From Aldehydirespirator sp965220645 (GTDB lineage Bacteria; Actinomycetota; Acidimicrobiia; Acidimicrobiales; Aldehydirespiratoraceae), in NCBI GenBank assembly GCA_965220645.1, contig OZ244836.1, forward strand, positions 2,604,001 through 2,668,000: a stretch of 64,000 bases of DNA, in the 5' to 3' direction. Positions 48,827 through 58,447 of this stretch are shown piece after piece. Position numbers and translations under genes: made by a program. The notes under the pieces are model-generated. The model did no database searches and was not told the DNA's origin. It worked only from the letters and a program-made list of their open reading frames with translations. Position 1 is the stretch's first letter; every line of letters begins with the position of its first letter.

Positions 48827-51800
48827 TCACCCGTGGGCCGCGGCCATCACCGCAGCCACTTCGTCGATGCCCTCGGCCCTGGCCTGCTCCGCCGCCAGCA
48901 CGACCCGCTTGTAGTCGATGGGCATCACCTTGACGAACCGCTTCGAGGTTGTGGCCCAGTCCGCGAGCAGCCGGGCCGCCACCTCGCTGCCGGTCTCATG
49001 GCGATGACACTCCACCCGGTGACGCAGCCACACGAAGTCCTCGGCGTCGAGAGCCTCCAGCTCAACCATCTCGGGATTCACCCGCACCGGCAGCTTTCCC
49101 TTGGGGTCGTAGACGAAAGCGACCCCGCCCGACATGCCTGCCGCGAAGTTGCGGCCGACGGGACCGAGCACGACCGTCCTACCGCCGGTCATGTACTCGC
49201 ACCCGTGGTCGCCGACGCCCTCGACCACTGCGATGGCCCCGGAGTTGCGCACGCAGAACCGCTCCCCCACCAGGCCCCGCAGGTACATCTCGCCTGAGGT
49301 CGCCCCGTAGCCGATGACGTTGCCCGCGATGACGTTGCGCTCCGCCGCGAAGTTGGCGTCGGCCGGTGGACGGATGACGATGCGCCCACCCGACAGGCCC
49401 TTGCCGACATAGTCGTTGGCGTCGCCCTCGAGGCGCAGGGTTATGCCCCGGGGCATGAACGCCCCGAAGGACGTGCCCGCCGAGCCGGTGAAGTTCACGA
49501 CGACGGTGTCGTCGGGCAGGCCCACGGCACCGTAGCGCTGGGTGACCTCGCTGCCCAGCAGCGTTCCCACCGTGCGGTTGGTGTTGCGGATGGGAATGTC
49601 GATGGTCACCGGACGGCTGTCGGACAACGCGCCCTCGGCCAGTTGGATCAGCATCTGGTCGAGGGCGCGATCCAAACCGTGATCCTGGTCCATCCGCTGG
49701 TGGCGGACTGCGCCGGGCGCGACCGGCGGCAGGTGCAGGATGGGCGTGAGGTCCAACCCCGAGGCCTTCCAGTGCTCCACCGCGTCGGCCACGTCGAGCA
49801 TCTCCACCTGCCCCACAGCCTCCTCGATGCTGCGGAAACCCAACTCCGCCAGCAGGACGCGGACCTCTTCGGCGATGAACTCGAAGAAGTTGACCACGAA
49901 CTCGGCGCGTCCCGAGAACTTCTTGCGCAGTTCGGGGTTCTGCGTGGCCACCCCCACCGGACAGGTGTCGAGGTGGCAGACCCGCATCATCACGCAGCCC
50001 ATCACCACCAGGGGCGCGGTGGCGAAGCCGAACTCCTCGGCCCCGAGCAGCGCGGCGATCACCACGTCACGACCGGTCTTGAGCTGGCCGTCGACCTGCA
50101 CCACTATGCGGTCACGCAGGTCGTTGAGCAGCAGCGTCTGCTGGGTCTCGGCCAGTCCCAGCTCCCACGGCGCGCCGGCGTGCTTGATGGAGGTCAGCGG
50201 CGACGCTCCCGTGCCGCCGTCGTGGCCGGAGATGAGCACCACATCGGCGTGGGCCTTGGACACCCCGGCAGCTACCGTGCCCACCCCCACCTCGGCCACC
50301 AGCTTGACGTGGATGCGGGCTGCGGGGTTGGCGTTCTTGAGGTCGTGGATCAGTTGGGCGAGGTCCTCGATGGAGTAGATGTCGTGGTGCGGCGGCGGGG
50401 AGATGAGCCCCACGCCGGGGGTGGAATGGCGGGTCTTGGCGATCCACGGATACACCTTGTGGCCGGGCAGCTGGCCCCCCTCGCCGGGCTTGGCCCCCTG
50501 GGCCATCTTGATCTGGATGTCGTCCGAGTTGACCAGGTACTCGCTGGTCACACCGAAGCGCCCCGACGCGGCCTGCTTGACCGCGCTTCGCCTCAGATCG
50601 CCATTGGGGTCTGCGATGTAGCGGTCGGCGTCCTCGCCACCCTCGCCGGTGTTGGACTTGCCCCCGATGCGGTTCATGGCGATGGCCAGGGTCTCGTGGG
50701 CCTCCTTGGAGATCGATCCGTAGCTCATGGCCCCGGTGGCGAAGCGCTTGACGATCTCGGCGACCGGCTCAACCTCTTCGAGCGGCACGGGCGGCCGCAC
50801 CCCGGTCCGAAGGCGGAACAGGCCTCGCAACGTGCCCAGCCGCTCGGACTGGTCGTCCACGCGGCTGGTGTACTCCCCGAAGATGTCGAAGCGCCGGTCG
50901 CGGGTGGCGTGCTGCAGCTTGAACACGGTCTCAGGGTTGAAGAGGTGGTACTCGCCCTCGCGCCGCCACTGGTACTCCCCGCCGGCCTTGATGGTGCGGT
51001 GGGATCGCTGCGTCGGGTTCGCCGGGAAGGCCCGGCGGTGGCGTGCCGCCACCGCAGCCGCGATCTCGTCGGTGCCGATCCCGCCGAGGCGGCTGGACGT
51101 GCCGGTGAAGTGCTTGTCCACCAGTTCCGGTCCGAGTCCGATGGCCTCGAAGATCTGGGCACCGGTGTAGGAGGCCACCGTGGAGATGCCCATCTTGGAC
51201 ATCACCTTCAGAATCCCGACGGACGCAGCCTTCACGAAGTTGCGGTGGGCGGGCTCGACCCCCATCGCCCGGTCCAGCCCGTGGAGTCCCTCCGACACCA
51301 TCTGCGAGATGGTCTCGAAAGCCAGGTAGGGGTTGACCGCGTTGGCGCCGTAGCCGAGGTGAAGGCACAGGTGGTGGACTTCGCGGGCGTCGCCGGACTC
51401 CGACACCAGCCCCACCCGGGTGCGGGTGCGCTCCCGCACCAAGTGCTGGTGCACAGCCGAGACTGCCAGCAGCGACGGGATCGGGGCCATGCGTTCGTCG
51501 CTGCCGCGGTCGGACACGACCAGGATGTTGGCTCCGGCGGCTATCGCGGCCGAGGCCGCCTCGCACAGCCCGTCCAATGCCCGTCGCAGACCCTCGCCGC
51601 CGTCGGCGACCACATAGAGCGCGGAGAGGACCTCGGTCTGGAAGTCCCCGAGCCCTCCGGGCCCGTCAATCCCCACCAGCCGGGCCAACTCCTCGTCGGT
51701 GATCACCGGGCTGTCAAGGTGAACGTTCCGGCACGACGAGGGCTGCGGGTCGAAGAGGTTGCCCTCGGGGCCGACCCTGGCGTACAGCGACGTGACGAGC

Positions 51801-53440
51801 TCCTCGCGGATGGCGTCCAGCGGCGGGTTCGTGACTTGAGCGAAGAGCTGCTTGAAGAAGTCGTAGATGGGCCGATTGCGATCCGACAGCACCGCGGGCG
51901 GGGTGTCGGTGCCCATCGAGCCCAACGCCTCCTTGCCGTCGATGGACATTGGGGCCAGCAGCAGCCGGTGCTCCTCGTGGGTGTGCCCGAACATCTGCTG
52001 GCGCTGGATCAGCGACCCCTCGTCGCGGTGGATCACCTCGCGCCTCCGAAGATCGGCGAGGTGCACCAGGTTCTGGTCCAACCAGTGGCCGTACGGGCGG
52101 GCCGAGGCCAGGCGGTCCTTGATCTCGTCGTCGCGGATTACGCGGCCCTCGGCGGTGTCGATCAGGAACATGCGCCCGGGCTGAAGGCGCCCCTTCTCGA
52201 CCACCGAGCTCTGGGGCACGTCGATCACTCCCGTCTCCGACGCCATCACAACCAGACCGTCGTTGGTGACCATGTAGCGCGACGGGCGCAGGCCGTTGCG
52301 GTCGAGCACCGCGCCGATGACGGTCCCATCGGTGAAGGCGATCGAGGCCGGACCGTCCCAAGGCTCCATGCGGGTGGCGTTGTACCGGTAGAAGGCCTTG
52401 CGTTCGGAATTCATCTCGGCGTGATGCTCCCAGGGCTCGGGAATCATCATCAGCACGGCCTCGGCCAGCGAGTAGCCGCCCAGCGTCAGGAGTTCGAGCA
52501 CCTCGTCGAAGCCAGCGGTGTCGCTGGCGCCGGGAGTGCAGATCGGGAAGGCCCGCTCCAAGCTCTCCAGCGACGGTGACGACAGCAGCGTCTCGCGTGC
52601 CCTCATCCAGTTGCGGTTGCCGGCGATGGTGTTGATCTCGCCGTTGTGGGCAATCATCCGGTAGGGGTGGGCCAGAGGCCACGACGGGAAGGTGTTGGTG
52701 GAGAAGCGGGAGTGGACCAGCGCCAGCGCGCTCTCGATCCGCTCATCGCTCAGGTCCAGGTAGAAGGACGTGAGTTGTCGGGAGATGAGCATTCCCTTGT
52801 AGACGAGAGTCCGGGCGCTGAGGCTCGGGAAGTACACGCCGCTGTGAGGCGGCGCCGCGTTGCCCATGGCCGCCTCGTCGTCCTCGGCCGCCGCGTAGCC
52901 CGCACCTCCCGGTCCGATCTCGTGCTCTATGCGCTTGCGCACGATGTACACCCGCCGGTCCAGATCGATGCCCGCGAGGTCGTCTCCGGCGATGAACACC
53001 TGGCGGAAGCTGGGCATCGCGGCCCGCGATCCCGAGCCCAGGACCGAGATGTCAACGGGGACCTCGCGCCACCCGATCACATGGAGGCCCTCGGACTGCA
53101 CGATGCGCTCCACTTGCGACGCCGCCTTCTCGGCGTCATCCCGCGCCGCCGGCAGGAAGCCGATGCCGGTGGCGTACTGCCCCGCGGGCGGCAGCTCGTA
53201 GTCAACAACGTCGCGCAGGAAGCGGTCCGGTATCTGGATCAGGATGCCGGCGCCGTCGCCGGTGAGGGGGTCTGCTCCCAGCGCGCCCCGGTGCTCGAGG
53301 TTGCACAGGGCCCGCACGCCGAGGGACACCACGTCGTGGGAGGCCTTCCCGCTGATGTTGCACACGAAGCTGACGCCACAGGCGTCGTGCTCGTTCTGCG
53401 GGTCGTAGAGGCCCTGGCGCTGTGCGGCGTCGGCAGCCAT
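48827..53440 (-). CDS. gltB: Glutamate synthase large subunit
   Basis: Makes glutamate from glutamine and 2-oxoglutarate. A type 2 glutamine amidotransferase domain begins at the catalytic Cys in NEHDACGVSFV (residue 21 after a short propeptide). The central domain follows, then the FMN-binding synthase domain with GRFGVTSEYL and the [3Fe-4S] motif MGCVMMRVCHLDTCPVG, and a C-terminal beta-helix (GLSGGRIVIRPP, GNVIGYGATSGEMYLRG). ATG 53440 is chosen for the GAGGAG site 5 nt upstream, giving 1537 residues; the in-frame start at 53518 would add 26 unrelated residues. Confidence 0.97.
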   Translation of the reverse strand: MAADAAQRQGLYDPQNEHDACGVSFVCNISGKASHDVVSLGVRALCNLEHRGALGADPLTGDGAGILIQIPDRFLRDVVDYELPPAGQYATGIGFLPAARDDAEKAASQVERIVQSEGLHVIGWREVPVDISVLGSGSRAAMPSFRQVFIAGDDLAGIDLDRRVYIVRKRIEHEIGPGGAGYAAAEDDEAAMGNAAPPHSGVYFPSLSARTLVYKGMLISRQLTSFYLDLSDERIESALALVHSRFSTNTFPSWPLAHPYRMIAHNGEINTIAGNRNWMRARETLLSSPSLESLERAFPICTPGASDTAGFDEVLELLTLGGYSLAEAVLMMIPEPWEHHAEMNSERKAFYRYNATRMEPWDGPASIAFTDGTVIGAVLDRNGLRPSRYMVTNDGLVVMASETGVIDVPQSSVVEKGRLQPGRMFLIDTAEGRVIRDDEIKDRLASARPYGHWLDQNLVHLADLRRREVIHRDEGSLIQRQQMFGHTHEEHRLLLAPMSIDGKEALGSMGTDTPPAVLSDRNRPIYDFFKQLFAQVTNPPLDAIREELVTSLYARVGPEGNLFDPQPSSCRNVHLDSPVITDEELARLVGIDGPGGLGDFQTEVLSALYVVADGGEGLRRALDGLCEAASAAIAAGANILVVSDRGSDERMAPIPSLLAVSAVHQHLVRERTRTRVGLVSESGDAREVHHLCLHLGYGANAVNPYLAFETISQMVSEGLHGLDRAMGVEPAHRNFVKAASVGILKVMSKMGISTVASYTGAQIFEAIGLGPELVDKHFTGTSSRLGGIGTDEIAAAVAARHRRAFPANPTQRSHRTIKAGGEYQWRREGEYHLFNPETVFKLQHATRDRRFDIFGEYTSRVDDQSERLGTLRGLFRLRTGVRPPVPLEEVEPVAEIVKRFATGAMSYGSISKEAHETLAIAMNRIGGKSNTGEGGEDADRYIADPNGDLRRSAVKQAASGRFGVTSEYLVNSDDIQIKMAQGAKPGEGGQLPGHKVYPWIAKTRHSTPGVGLISPPPHHDIYSIEDLAQLIHDLKNANPAARIHVKLVAEVGVGTVAAGVSKAHADVVLISGHDGGTGASPLTSIKHAGAPWELGLAETQQTLLLNDLRDRIVVQVDGQLKTGRDVVIAALLGAEEFGFATAPLVVMGCVMMRVCHLDTCPVGVATQNPELRKKFSGRAEFVVNFFEFIAEEVRVLLAELGFRSIEEAVGQVEMLDVADAVEHWKASGLDLTPILHLPPVAPGAVRHQRMDQDHGLDRALDQMLIQLAEGALSDSRPVTIDIPIRNTNRTVGTLLGSEVTQRYGAVGLPDDTVVVNFTGSAGTSFGAFMPRGITLRLEGDANDYVGKGLSGGRIVIRPPADANFAAERNVIAGNVIGYGATSGEMYLRGLVGERFCVRNSGAIAVVEGVGDHGCEYMTGGRTVVLGPVGRNFAAGMSGGVAFVYDPKGKLPVRVNPEMVELEALDAEDFVWLRHRVECHRHETGSEVAARLLADWATTSKRFVKVMPIDYKRVVLAAEQARAEGIDEVAAVMAAAHG

Positions 53441-53639
53441 CGGTCTCCTCGCGGAGGCTGGATAGTCGTGTTCGGCGTTTCTCAGGCGGAAGTGTTGGGC
53501 CCGATCCGCAACAAGCACGGCAGCGGGTCGGACGTCATTGGCCGATCACCGCTCGAAACGCGTCACAGACAACCTACCGAACGATCCCCTCACTGCGTCA
53601 AGCCGGGGCTCGCCCCACCTCTCCGCGGTCGCCTCGAAG

Positions 53640-55217
53640 TCAGTGGTGAACTAGCCGGGCTAGGGCCCTGGCCCGGTACACGTGGGGCACGAACGCCAAC
53701 AGGATGGGCAGTATTTCCAGGCGGCCGATGATCATCAGCAGGGCCAGTGCCAGCCGGGCCGGCTGGCTGAACGCGGCCGCGTAGCTGGCGGTCGGGCCGG
53801 CCTCGCCCAGCGCCGGTCCCATGTTGCCCAGTGCCGACACCACCGCGCCCAGGGAGGTCTCCAACTCTCCTCCCAGCGCGGTGACCACCAGCAGGCCACC
53901 GAGGACCAGCAGGAAGTGCAGCAGGAAGAACCCGGCCACCCGCGACACCACGCTCTCGCTGATGATCTCCCGGCCCAAGCGCATCGGTATCACTGCCCGG
54001 GGCGCCTGGGCCTGCCGCAAGGAGCGAACCATCACCGCGCCCAGCACCTGCATCCGCATGACCTTGATTCCCCCTGCGGTGGAGCCGGTGCAGCCGCCCA
54101 CCACCATCAGGAACAGCAGGATCAGCTGCGCTCCGGCCACCCAGATGACGTAGTCCCCGGCCGAGCCTGCTCCGGTGGCGTTGCCGAAGCCGGTGCTGGT
54201 GCCCAGCGAAACCACATTGAACACGCCGGCCCGGATCGACGATCCCAGCGACAGGCCGCCCTTGATCCACAGCAGGGCAACGACGGCCGCCGAGAACAGT
54301 CCCAGCAGGAACAGATAGGAGCGGAACTCGCTGTTGCGATAGTACGGCAGGGTGCGGGTTGCCACCGCCCGCCAGTGCAGCGTGAAGCTGGTGCCGCCCA
54401 GGATCATGAACACGATCACCACCGTCTCCACCGCCACGCTGCCGTAGTGGCCGATCGAGTCCGGGTGCACCGAGAATCCTCCGGTGGACGCGACCGTGAA
54501 CGCGTGGGCCAGCGCGTCGTAGACCGAGGAGAAGCTGTCCGCCGCGAACAGCGCCACCGCCGCGAGGGCGGTGAAGCCGGCGTACACGATCCAGAGTCTC
54601 CTAGCCGTCTCGCTCACCCTCGGAGTGAGGCGGTCCGACGACGTGCCCGGCGCCTCGGCCGTGATCAGCTCCAGGCCGCCCACGCCCAGGAATGGGAGCA
54701 CCGCCACCGCCAGCACGACCACGCCCATGCCGCCGTACCACTGGGTGAGCTGGCGGTACATCATCAAGCCCCGCCCCGCGTTGTCGAAGTCGACCATCAC
54801 CGTGGAGCCGGTGCAGGAGAAGCCCGAAGCCGACTCGAACACGCTGTTGACGACCTGCTCGACGAAGCCGGCACCGCCAGTCGCGAACGTACCGCCCAGC
54901 ACGTAGGGCAATGCCCCCACCAGCGTGGTGAGGATCCAGGTCCAGCCGACGGTGGCGAAGATCTGGCGCTTGCGGACGGTCCCGGGCCGGGTGAGGTACC
55001 AGAGCAGCCCACCGACCGTGCCGGCCACTAGCGTCGAGACCGCCAACGCGGCCGTGTCGCGGCCGGTGGCCAGCGCCTCCAGAAGCGTGCAGGCCAGCAG
55101 CCCGAGCGACACCGCAGCCAGCGAGATGCCGGTGACATGCAGGGTGGTGGAGGCGAACCTCCGCCTGTGCGTGCCTTGCCCGAGCCCCACTGCGGAGGGG
55201 GTCGGGAACCTATACAT
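53640..55217 (-). CDS. trkH: Trk-type potassium transporter membrane subunit, paralogue 1
   Basis: A 525-residue TrkH/KtrB-family channel subunit with four pore-loop repeats. Filter segments: GFSCTGSTV, ASTGGFSVH, LGTSTGFGN and GGCTGSTAGGIKVMR, each keeping the conserved Gly. It works with the cytosolic TrkA regulator encoded upstream. It is the last gene of the run trkA, trkH3, trkH2, trkH1, and its start overlaps the trkH2 stop by 8 nt. Confidence 0.93.
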   Translation of the reverse strand: MYRFPTPSAVGLGQGTHRRRFASTTLHVTGISLAAVSLGLLACTLLEALATGRDTAALAVSTLVAGTVGGLLWYLTRPGTVRKRQIFATVGWTWILTTLVGALPYVLGGTFATGGAGFVEQVVNSVFESASGFSCTGSTVMVDFDNAGRGLMMYRQLTQWYGGMGVVVLAVAVLPFLGVGGLELITAEAPGTSSDRLTPRVSETARRLWIVYAGFTALAAVALFAADSFSSVYDALAHAFTVASTGGFSVHPDSIGHYGSVAVETVVIVFMILGGTSFTLHWRAVATRTLPYYRNSEFRSYLFLLGLFSAAVVALLWIKGGLSLGSSIRAGVFNVVSLGTSTGFGNATGAGSAGDYVIWVAGAQLILLFLMVVGGCTGSTAGGIKVMRMQVLGAVMVRSLRQAQAPRAVIPMRLGREIISESVVSRVAGFFLLHFLLVLGGLLVVTALGGELETSLGAVVSALGNMGPALGEAGPTASYAAAFSQPARLALALLMIIGRLEILPILLAFVPHVYRARALARLVHH

Positions 55218-56850
55218 CGTCGGATCTGGACTCGGTGAAGGCCTCCAGTCGGTGCGTCGACGACCGCGCAGTGAGCCGGCTCTGCCGCACCGCCGCCCGG
55301 TAGATGCTCGAGACCAGGCCCGCGCCTGTCAGCAGGATCGGGAAGATCTCCAGCCGGCCGATCACCATCAGCAGCGCCAGCACCAGCCTGGCCGGCTGGG
55401 TGAATGCGACCGCGTAATTGGAGGTCGGGCCAGCCTCACCCAGCGCCGGTCCCATGTTCCCGAGCGCCGAGACGACCGCGCCCAGCGAGGTCTCCAGTTC
55501 TCCGCCGAGCGAGGTCACGGCCAGCAGCCCGACCATCACCAGCAGGAAGTGCAGCAGGAAGAACCCGGTCGCCCGCGACACCACGGTCTCACGGATGTTG
55601 TCGGGGCCGAGCCGGATCGGGATGATGGCCCGGGGCGTCTGGGTGTGCTGGACCGACCGGAGCATCATCAGTCCCAGCACCCTCATGCGCATCACCTTGA
55701 TGCCGCCCGACGTCGAGCCCGTGCAACCGCCCATCACCATCAACAACAGCAGGATCAACTGCGCTCCGGCTACCCACGTGACGTAGTCGCCGGGAGAGCC
55801 TGCTCCCGTCGCATTGGACAACCCAGTGCTGGTTCCCAACGACGCCACGGTGAACACCGCGGCCCGGATCGACGAGCCCAGGGGTAGGCCGTTCTCCAAC
55901 CACAGGAGAAGCACGATGACGGCCGAGGCCAAGCCCAGCGTCGTCAGGTACGTCCGGAACTCGCTGTTCCGGTGGTAGGGCAGGGTGCGGGTGGCAACCA
56001 AGCGCCAGTGCAACGAGAAGCTGGTGCCGCCCAGGATCATGAACACGATGGCCACCGTCTCCACGGCCACGCTGTCGTAGTGCCCGATCGAGTCTGCGTG
56101 CACCGAGAAGCCTCCAGTGGCCGCGACCGTGAATGCGTGGGCCACCGCGTCGTAGAGAGAGGAGAAGCCGTCGGCCGCGTAGAACGCCAGCGCCGCGCAG
56201 GCCGTGAAGCCGATGTAGACCATCCACAGCCTCCGAGCCGTCTCGCTCACCCTCGGTGCGAGACGGTCCGAGGACGTGCCCGGCAACTCGGCCGTGATGA
56301 GTTCCAGACCGCCGACGCCGAGGAACGGCAGCACCGCGACCGCCAGCACCACCACGCCCATGCCCCCGTACCAATGGGTGAGCTGGCGGTACATCATCAG
56401 GCCGCGCCCCGGGGACTCGAAGTCGGACAGGACAGTGGAGCCGCTGGCCGAGAAGCCCGATACCGACTCGAACAGACTGTTGACGACCTGCTCGGCGAAA
56501 CCCACGCCACCAGCGGCGAAGGTGCCAGCCAGCACGAAGGGAAGAGCTCCCGCAACCGTTGTCAGGATCCACGTCCAGGCAACGGTGGCGAAGACCTGCC
56601 GCTTGCGGATCGTGCCCGGACGGGTGACATACCACAACAACCCTCCGGCCGTGCCCGCCAGCAGCGCCGACACCCCCAACGCCATCGTGTCCCGCCCGCT
56701 GGTGACCGCCTCCAGCAGCGTGCAGCCCAGCATCCCGAGCGACACTGCAGCCAGGGCGATGCCGAGGATGTGCAGCGTCGTGGAGGCGAACCGGTCCCTG
56801 AAGGGGCTCAGACCGATCGGCGTCGCCCCGGCAACCCGATCGCTAGCCAT
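55210..56850 (-). CDS. trkH: Trk-type potassium transporter membrane subunit, paralogue 2
   Basis: A 546-residue paralogue of the downstream trkH, very similar throughout. Filter segments are GFSASGSTV, AATGGFSVH, LGTSTGLSN and GGCTGSTSGGIKVMR, with all four Gly present. A charged C-terminal extension (SRLTARSSTHRLEAFTESR) differs from paralogue 1. It overlaps both neighbouring trkH genes by 8 nt, so all three are probably translationally coupled. Confidence 0.93.
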   Translation of the reverse strand: MASDRVAGATPIGLSPFRDRFASTTLHILGIALAAVSLGMLGCTLLEAVTSGRDTMALGVSALLAGTAGGLLWYVTRPGTIRKRQVFATVAWTWILTTVAGALPFVLAGTFAAGGVGFAEQVVNSLFESVSGFSASGSTVLSDFESPGRGLMMYRQLTHWYGGMGVVVLAVAVLPFLGVGGLELITAELPGTSSDRLAPRVSETARRLWMVYIGFTACAALAFYAADGFSSLYDAVAHAFTVAATGGFSVHADSIGHYDSVAVETVAIVFMILGGTSFSLHWRLVATRTLPYHRNSEFRTYLTTLGLASAVIVLLLWLENGLPLGSSIRAAVFTVASLGTSTGLSNATGAGSPGDYVTWVAGAQLILLLLMVMGGCTGSTSGGIKVMRMRVLGLMMLRSVQHTQTPRAIIPIRLGPDNIRETVVSRATGFFLLHFLLVMVGLLAVTSLGGELETSLGAVVSALGNMGPALGEAGPTSNYAVAFTQPARLVLALLMVIGRLEIFPILLTGAGLVSSIYRAAVRQSRLTARSSTHRLEAFTESRSDDV

Positions 56851-58447
56851 CGTCGGATGTGGATTCGGCCAGGGTCTCGCGGCGACGGGATGCCAGCCGG
56901 GCAGAGAAGCGAACCTTCCGCTCCGCGGCCTTGTACCAGTTCAGGACCAGGCCGACACCCGCCAACACCGGGGGTATCGACATCCGGCCACCCATCATCA
57001 ACGGCACCAGCGCCAGCCGCTCCGCCCGGTCCACGCCTTCGAGCAGGCCGAAGGAGCCGATCTCCCCCACCGCAGGACCGAACGTGGTAACCGCGCTCAC
57101 CGACCCCCACACGCTGCCCAGCAGCGAAACACCCGAGACGCCCAGCAGCATGGCCCCGACCCCCACCAGCATCACGTAGGCGACCTGGTGACCGCCCAGC
57201 CGGTCCAGAGTGCGCTGGGAGAGGGTCTCGTGGTCGCGCCGCACCAGGACAACCGCGTAGGGGTCCAGCTGGCGGCGCAGTTCTCCCCCGGCTGAGCCCA
57301 TGAGCAGCTGGGCCCGCATGACCCGCATGCCTCCTCCTGCCGAGCCCATCATGGAGCCGATTCCGGCCGCGACGAGCATCACCACCGTGGTCGCCGTCCC
57401 CCAGCCCGTCCAGTCGCTGACCGCGAACCCTGTGGTGCTCATCGCCGACACCGCCATGAAGCCGGCCTCGCCCCAGCCGACGCCCCGGTGCAGCGCCATT
57501 ACCACCGTTGCCGCCGCCAGCAACAGCACGAACGTTCTGAGTTCCTGGGAGCGCCAGAGAGGACGGAGCCTGCCCCGGGCGATCCACCAGATCACGAAGA
57601 TCCCCGCCCCGGCCAGGAACATCCCGACCCCGGCAACCGCATGGGTGGCACCGCCGAAGCCGGCCAGCGAGTCGGCCCGACCGGTGAAACCCCCGGTGGA
57701 GACGGTTCCCAGGCCCACGACCAGCGCCTCGGTGACCTCCAGCCCGGTCAGCAGGTAGGCGACCACGCAGACCGCGGTGAAGCCCGAGTAGAGGATGAGC
57801 ACCCGGCGCCTGCCCGTCTCGGCGCTGGGCACGAGGTCCAGCCCCCTGCGCCCACTGGTGTAGCCGATCAGTGCCGTAGTCCGCAGCACGGCCGGGAGGG
57901 TCACGACTCCGATCAAGATCGCCATCAGACCCCCCACCCAGCTGGTGGCGGACCGGAACAGCAGGACCGTTCGCGACACCTCGGCGGCGTCCAGGAGGGT
58001 GAGCGAGGTGGTGGTGAAGCCGGCTGCGGACTCGACTAGGGCGTCATCGAGCCGGGCCACAGCGCCGGTGCCCGAATAGAGGGCCGTGCCGAAGAGCACC
58101 AGCACCGTCCAGAGGAGGCCGATGCCCGCGAACACGCGGCCCGCTCCGGGCCGGTTCGGTGGCGCGACCCGCCGCCTCGCAACGGCAGAGACGACCGCGC
58201 AGACCGCCCCCACGCACGCGAAAGCGGCTGCGTCGACATTGTCATCACCGATACCGGCCAGGCCGCACAGCATGGTGGCCACGCCGAGGATGAGGCCCGC
58301 ATCGACGATCGAAGCGAGTGCCCAGGACACGATCCGGACGGGTGCCTGCTCCGTCGCACCTGCCGTCAGCGGACGGGTGCGCCGTAGACCGCCCAAGCGC
58401 CTCAAGCCGACAGCCGGTCGACCCCCCGCACTGCCTAATCGCCGCAC
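56843..58447 (-). CDS. Divergent TrkH-family transporter with Ser in the first filter
   Basis: A 534-residue TrkH-family protein more distant from the other two. Pore loops: ESAAGFTTTSLTLL (Ser where the others have Gly), VSTGGFTGR, MSTTGFAVSD and GSMMGSAGGGMRVMR. A Ser-Gly-Gly-Gly filter is the arrangement that makes class I plant HKT transporters sodium-selective, so this paralogue may carry Na+ rather than K+; that is inference. It overlaps trkA by 13 nt and trkH2 by 8 nt. Confidence 0.85.
   Translation of the reverse strand: MRRLGSAGGRPAVGLRRLGGLRRTRPLTAGATEQAPVRIVSWALASIVDAGLILGVATMLCGLAGIGDDNVDAAAFACVGAVCAVVSAVARRRVAPPNRPGAGRVFAGIGLLWTVLVLFGTALYSGTGAVARLDDALVESAAGFTTTSLTLLDAAEVSRTVLLFRSATSWVGGLMAILIGVVTLPAVLRTTALIGYTSGRRGLDLVPSAETGRRRVLILYSGFTAVCVVAYLLTGLEVTEALVVGLGTVSTGGFTGRADSLAGFGGATHAVAGVGMFLAGAGIFVIWWIARGRLRPLWRSQELRTFVLLLAAATVVMALHRGVGWGEAGFMAVSAMSTTGFAVSDWTGWGTATTVVMLVAAGIGSMMGSAGGGMRVMRAQLLMGSAGGELRRQLDPYAVVLVRRDHETLSQRTLDRLGGHQVAYVMLVGVGAMLLGVSGVSLLGSVWGSVSAVTTFGPAVGEIGSFGLLEGVDRAERLALVPLMMGGRMSIPPVLAGVGLVLNWYKAAERKVRFSARLASRRRETLAESTSDDG

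Noticed and set aside
49643..52579. 978-codon open frame on the plus strand
   Set aside because: It lies wholly antisense to gltB, whose domains and active-site motifs are complete. Long antisense frames are expected in GC-rich coding DNA.
53682..55887. Long plus-strand frames opposite trkH1 and trkH2
   Set aside because: The two frames resemble each other only because the trkH genes on the other strand are duplicates. Composition is Gln/His/Arg-rich and non-protein-like.
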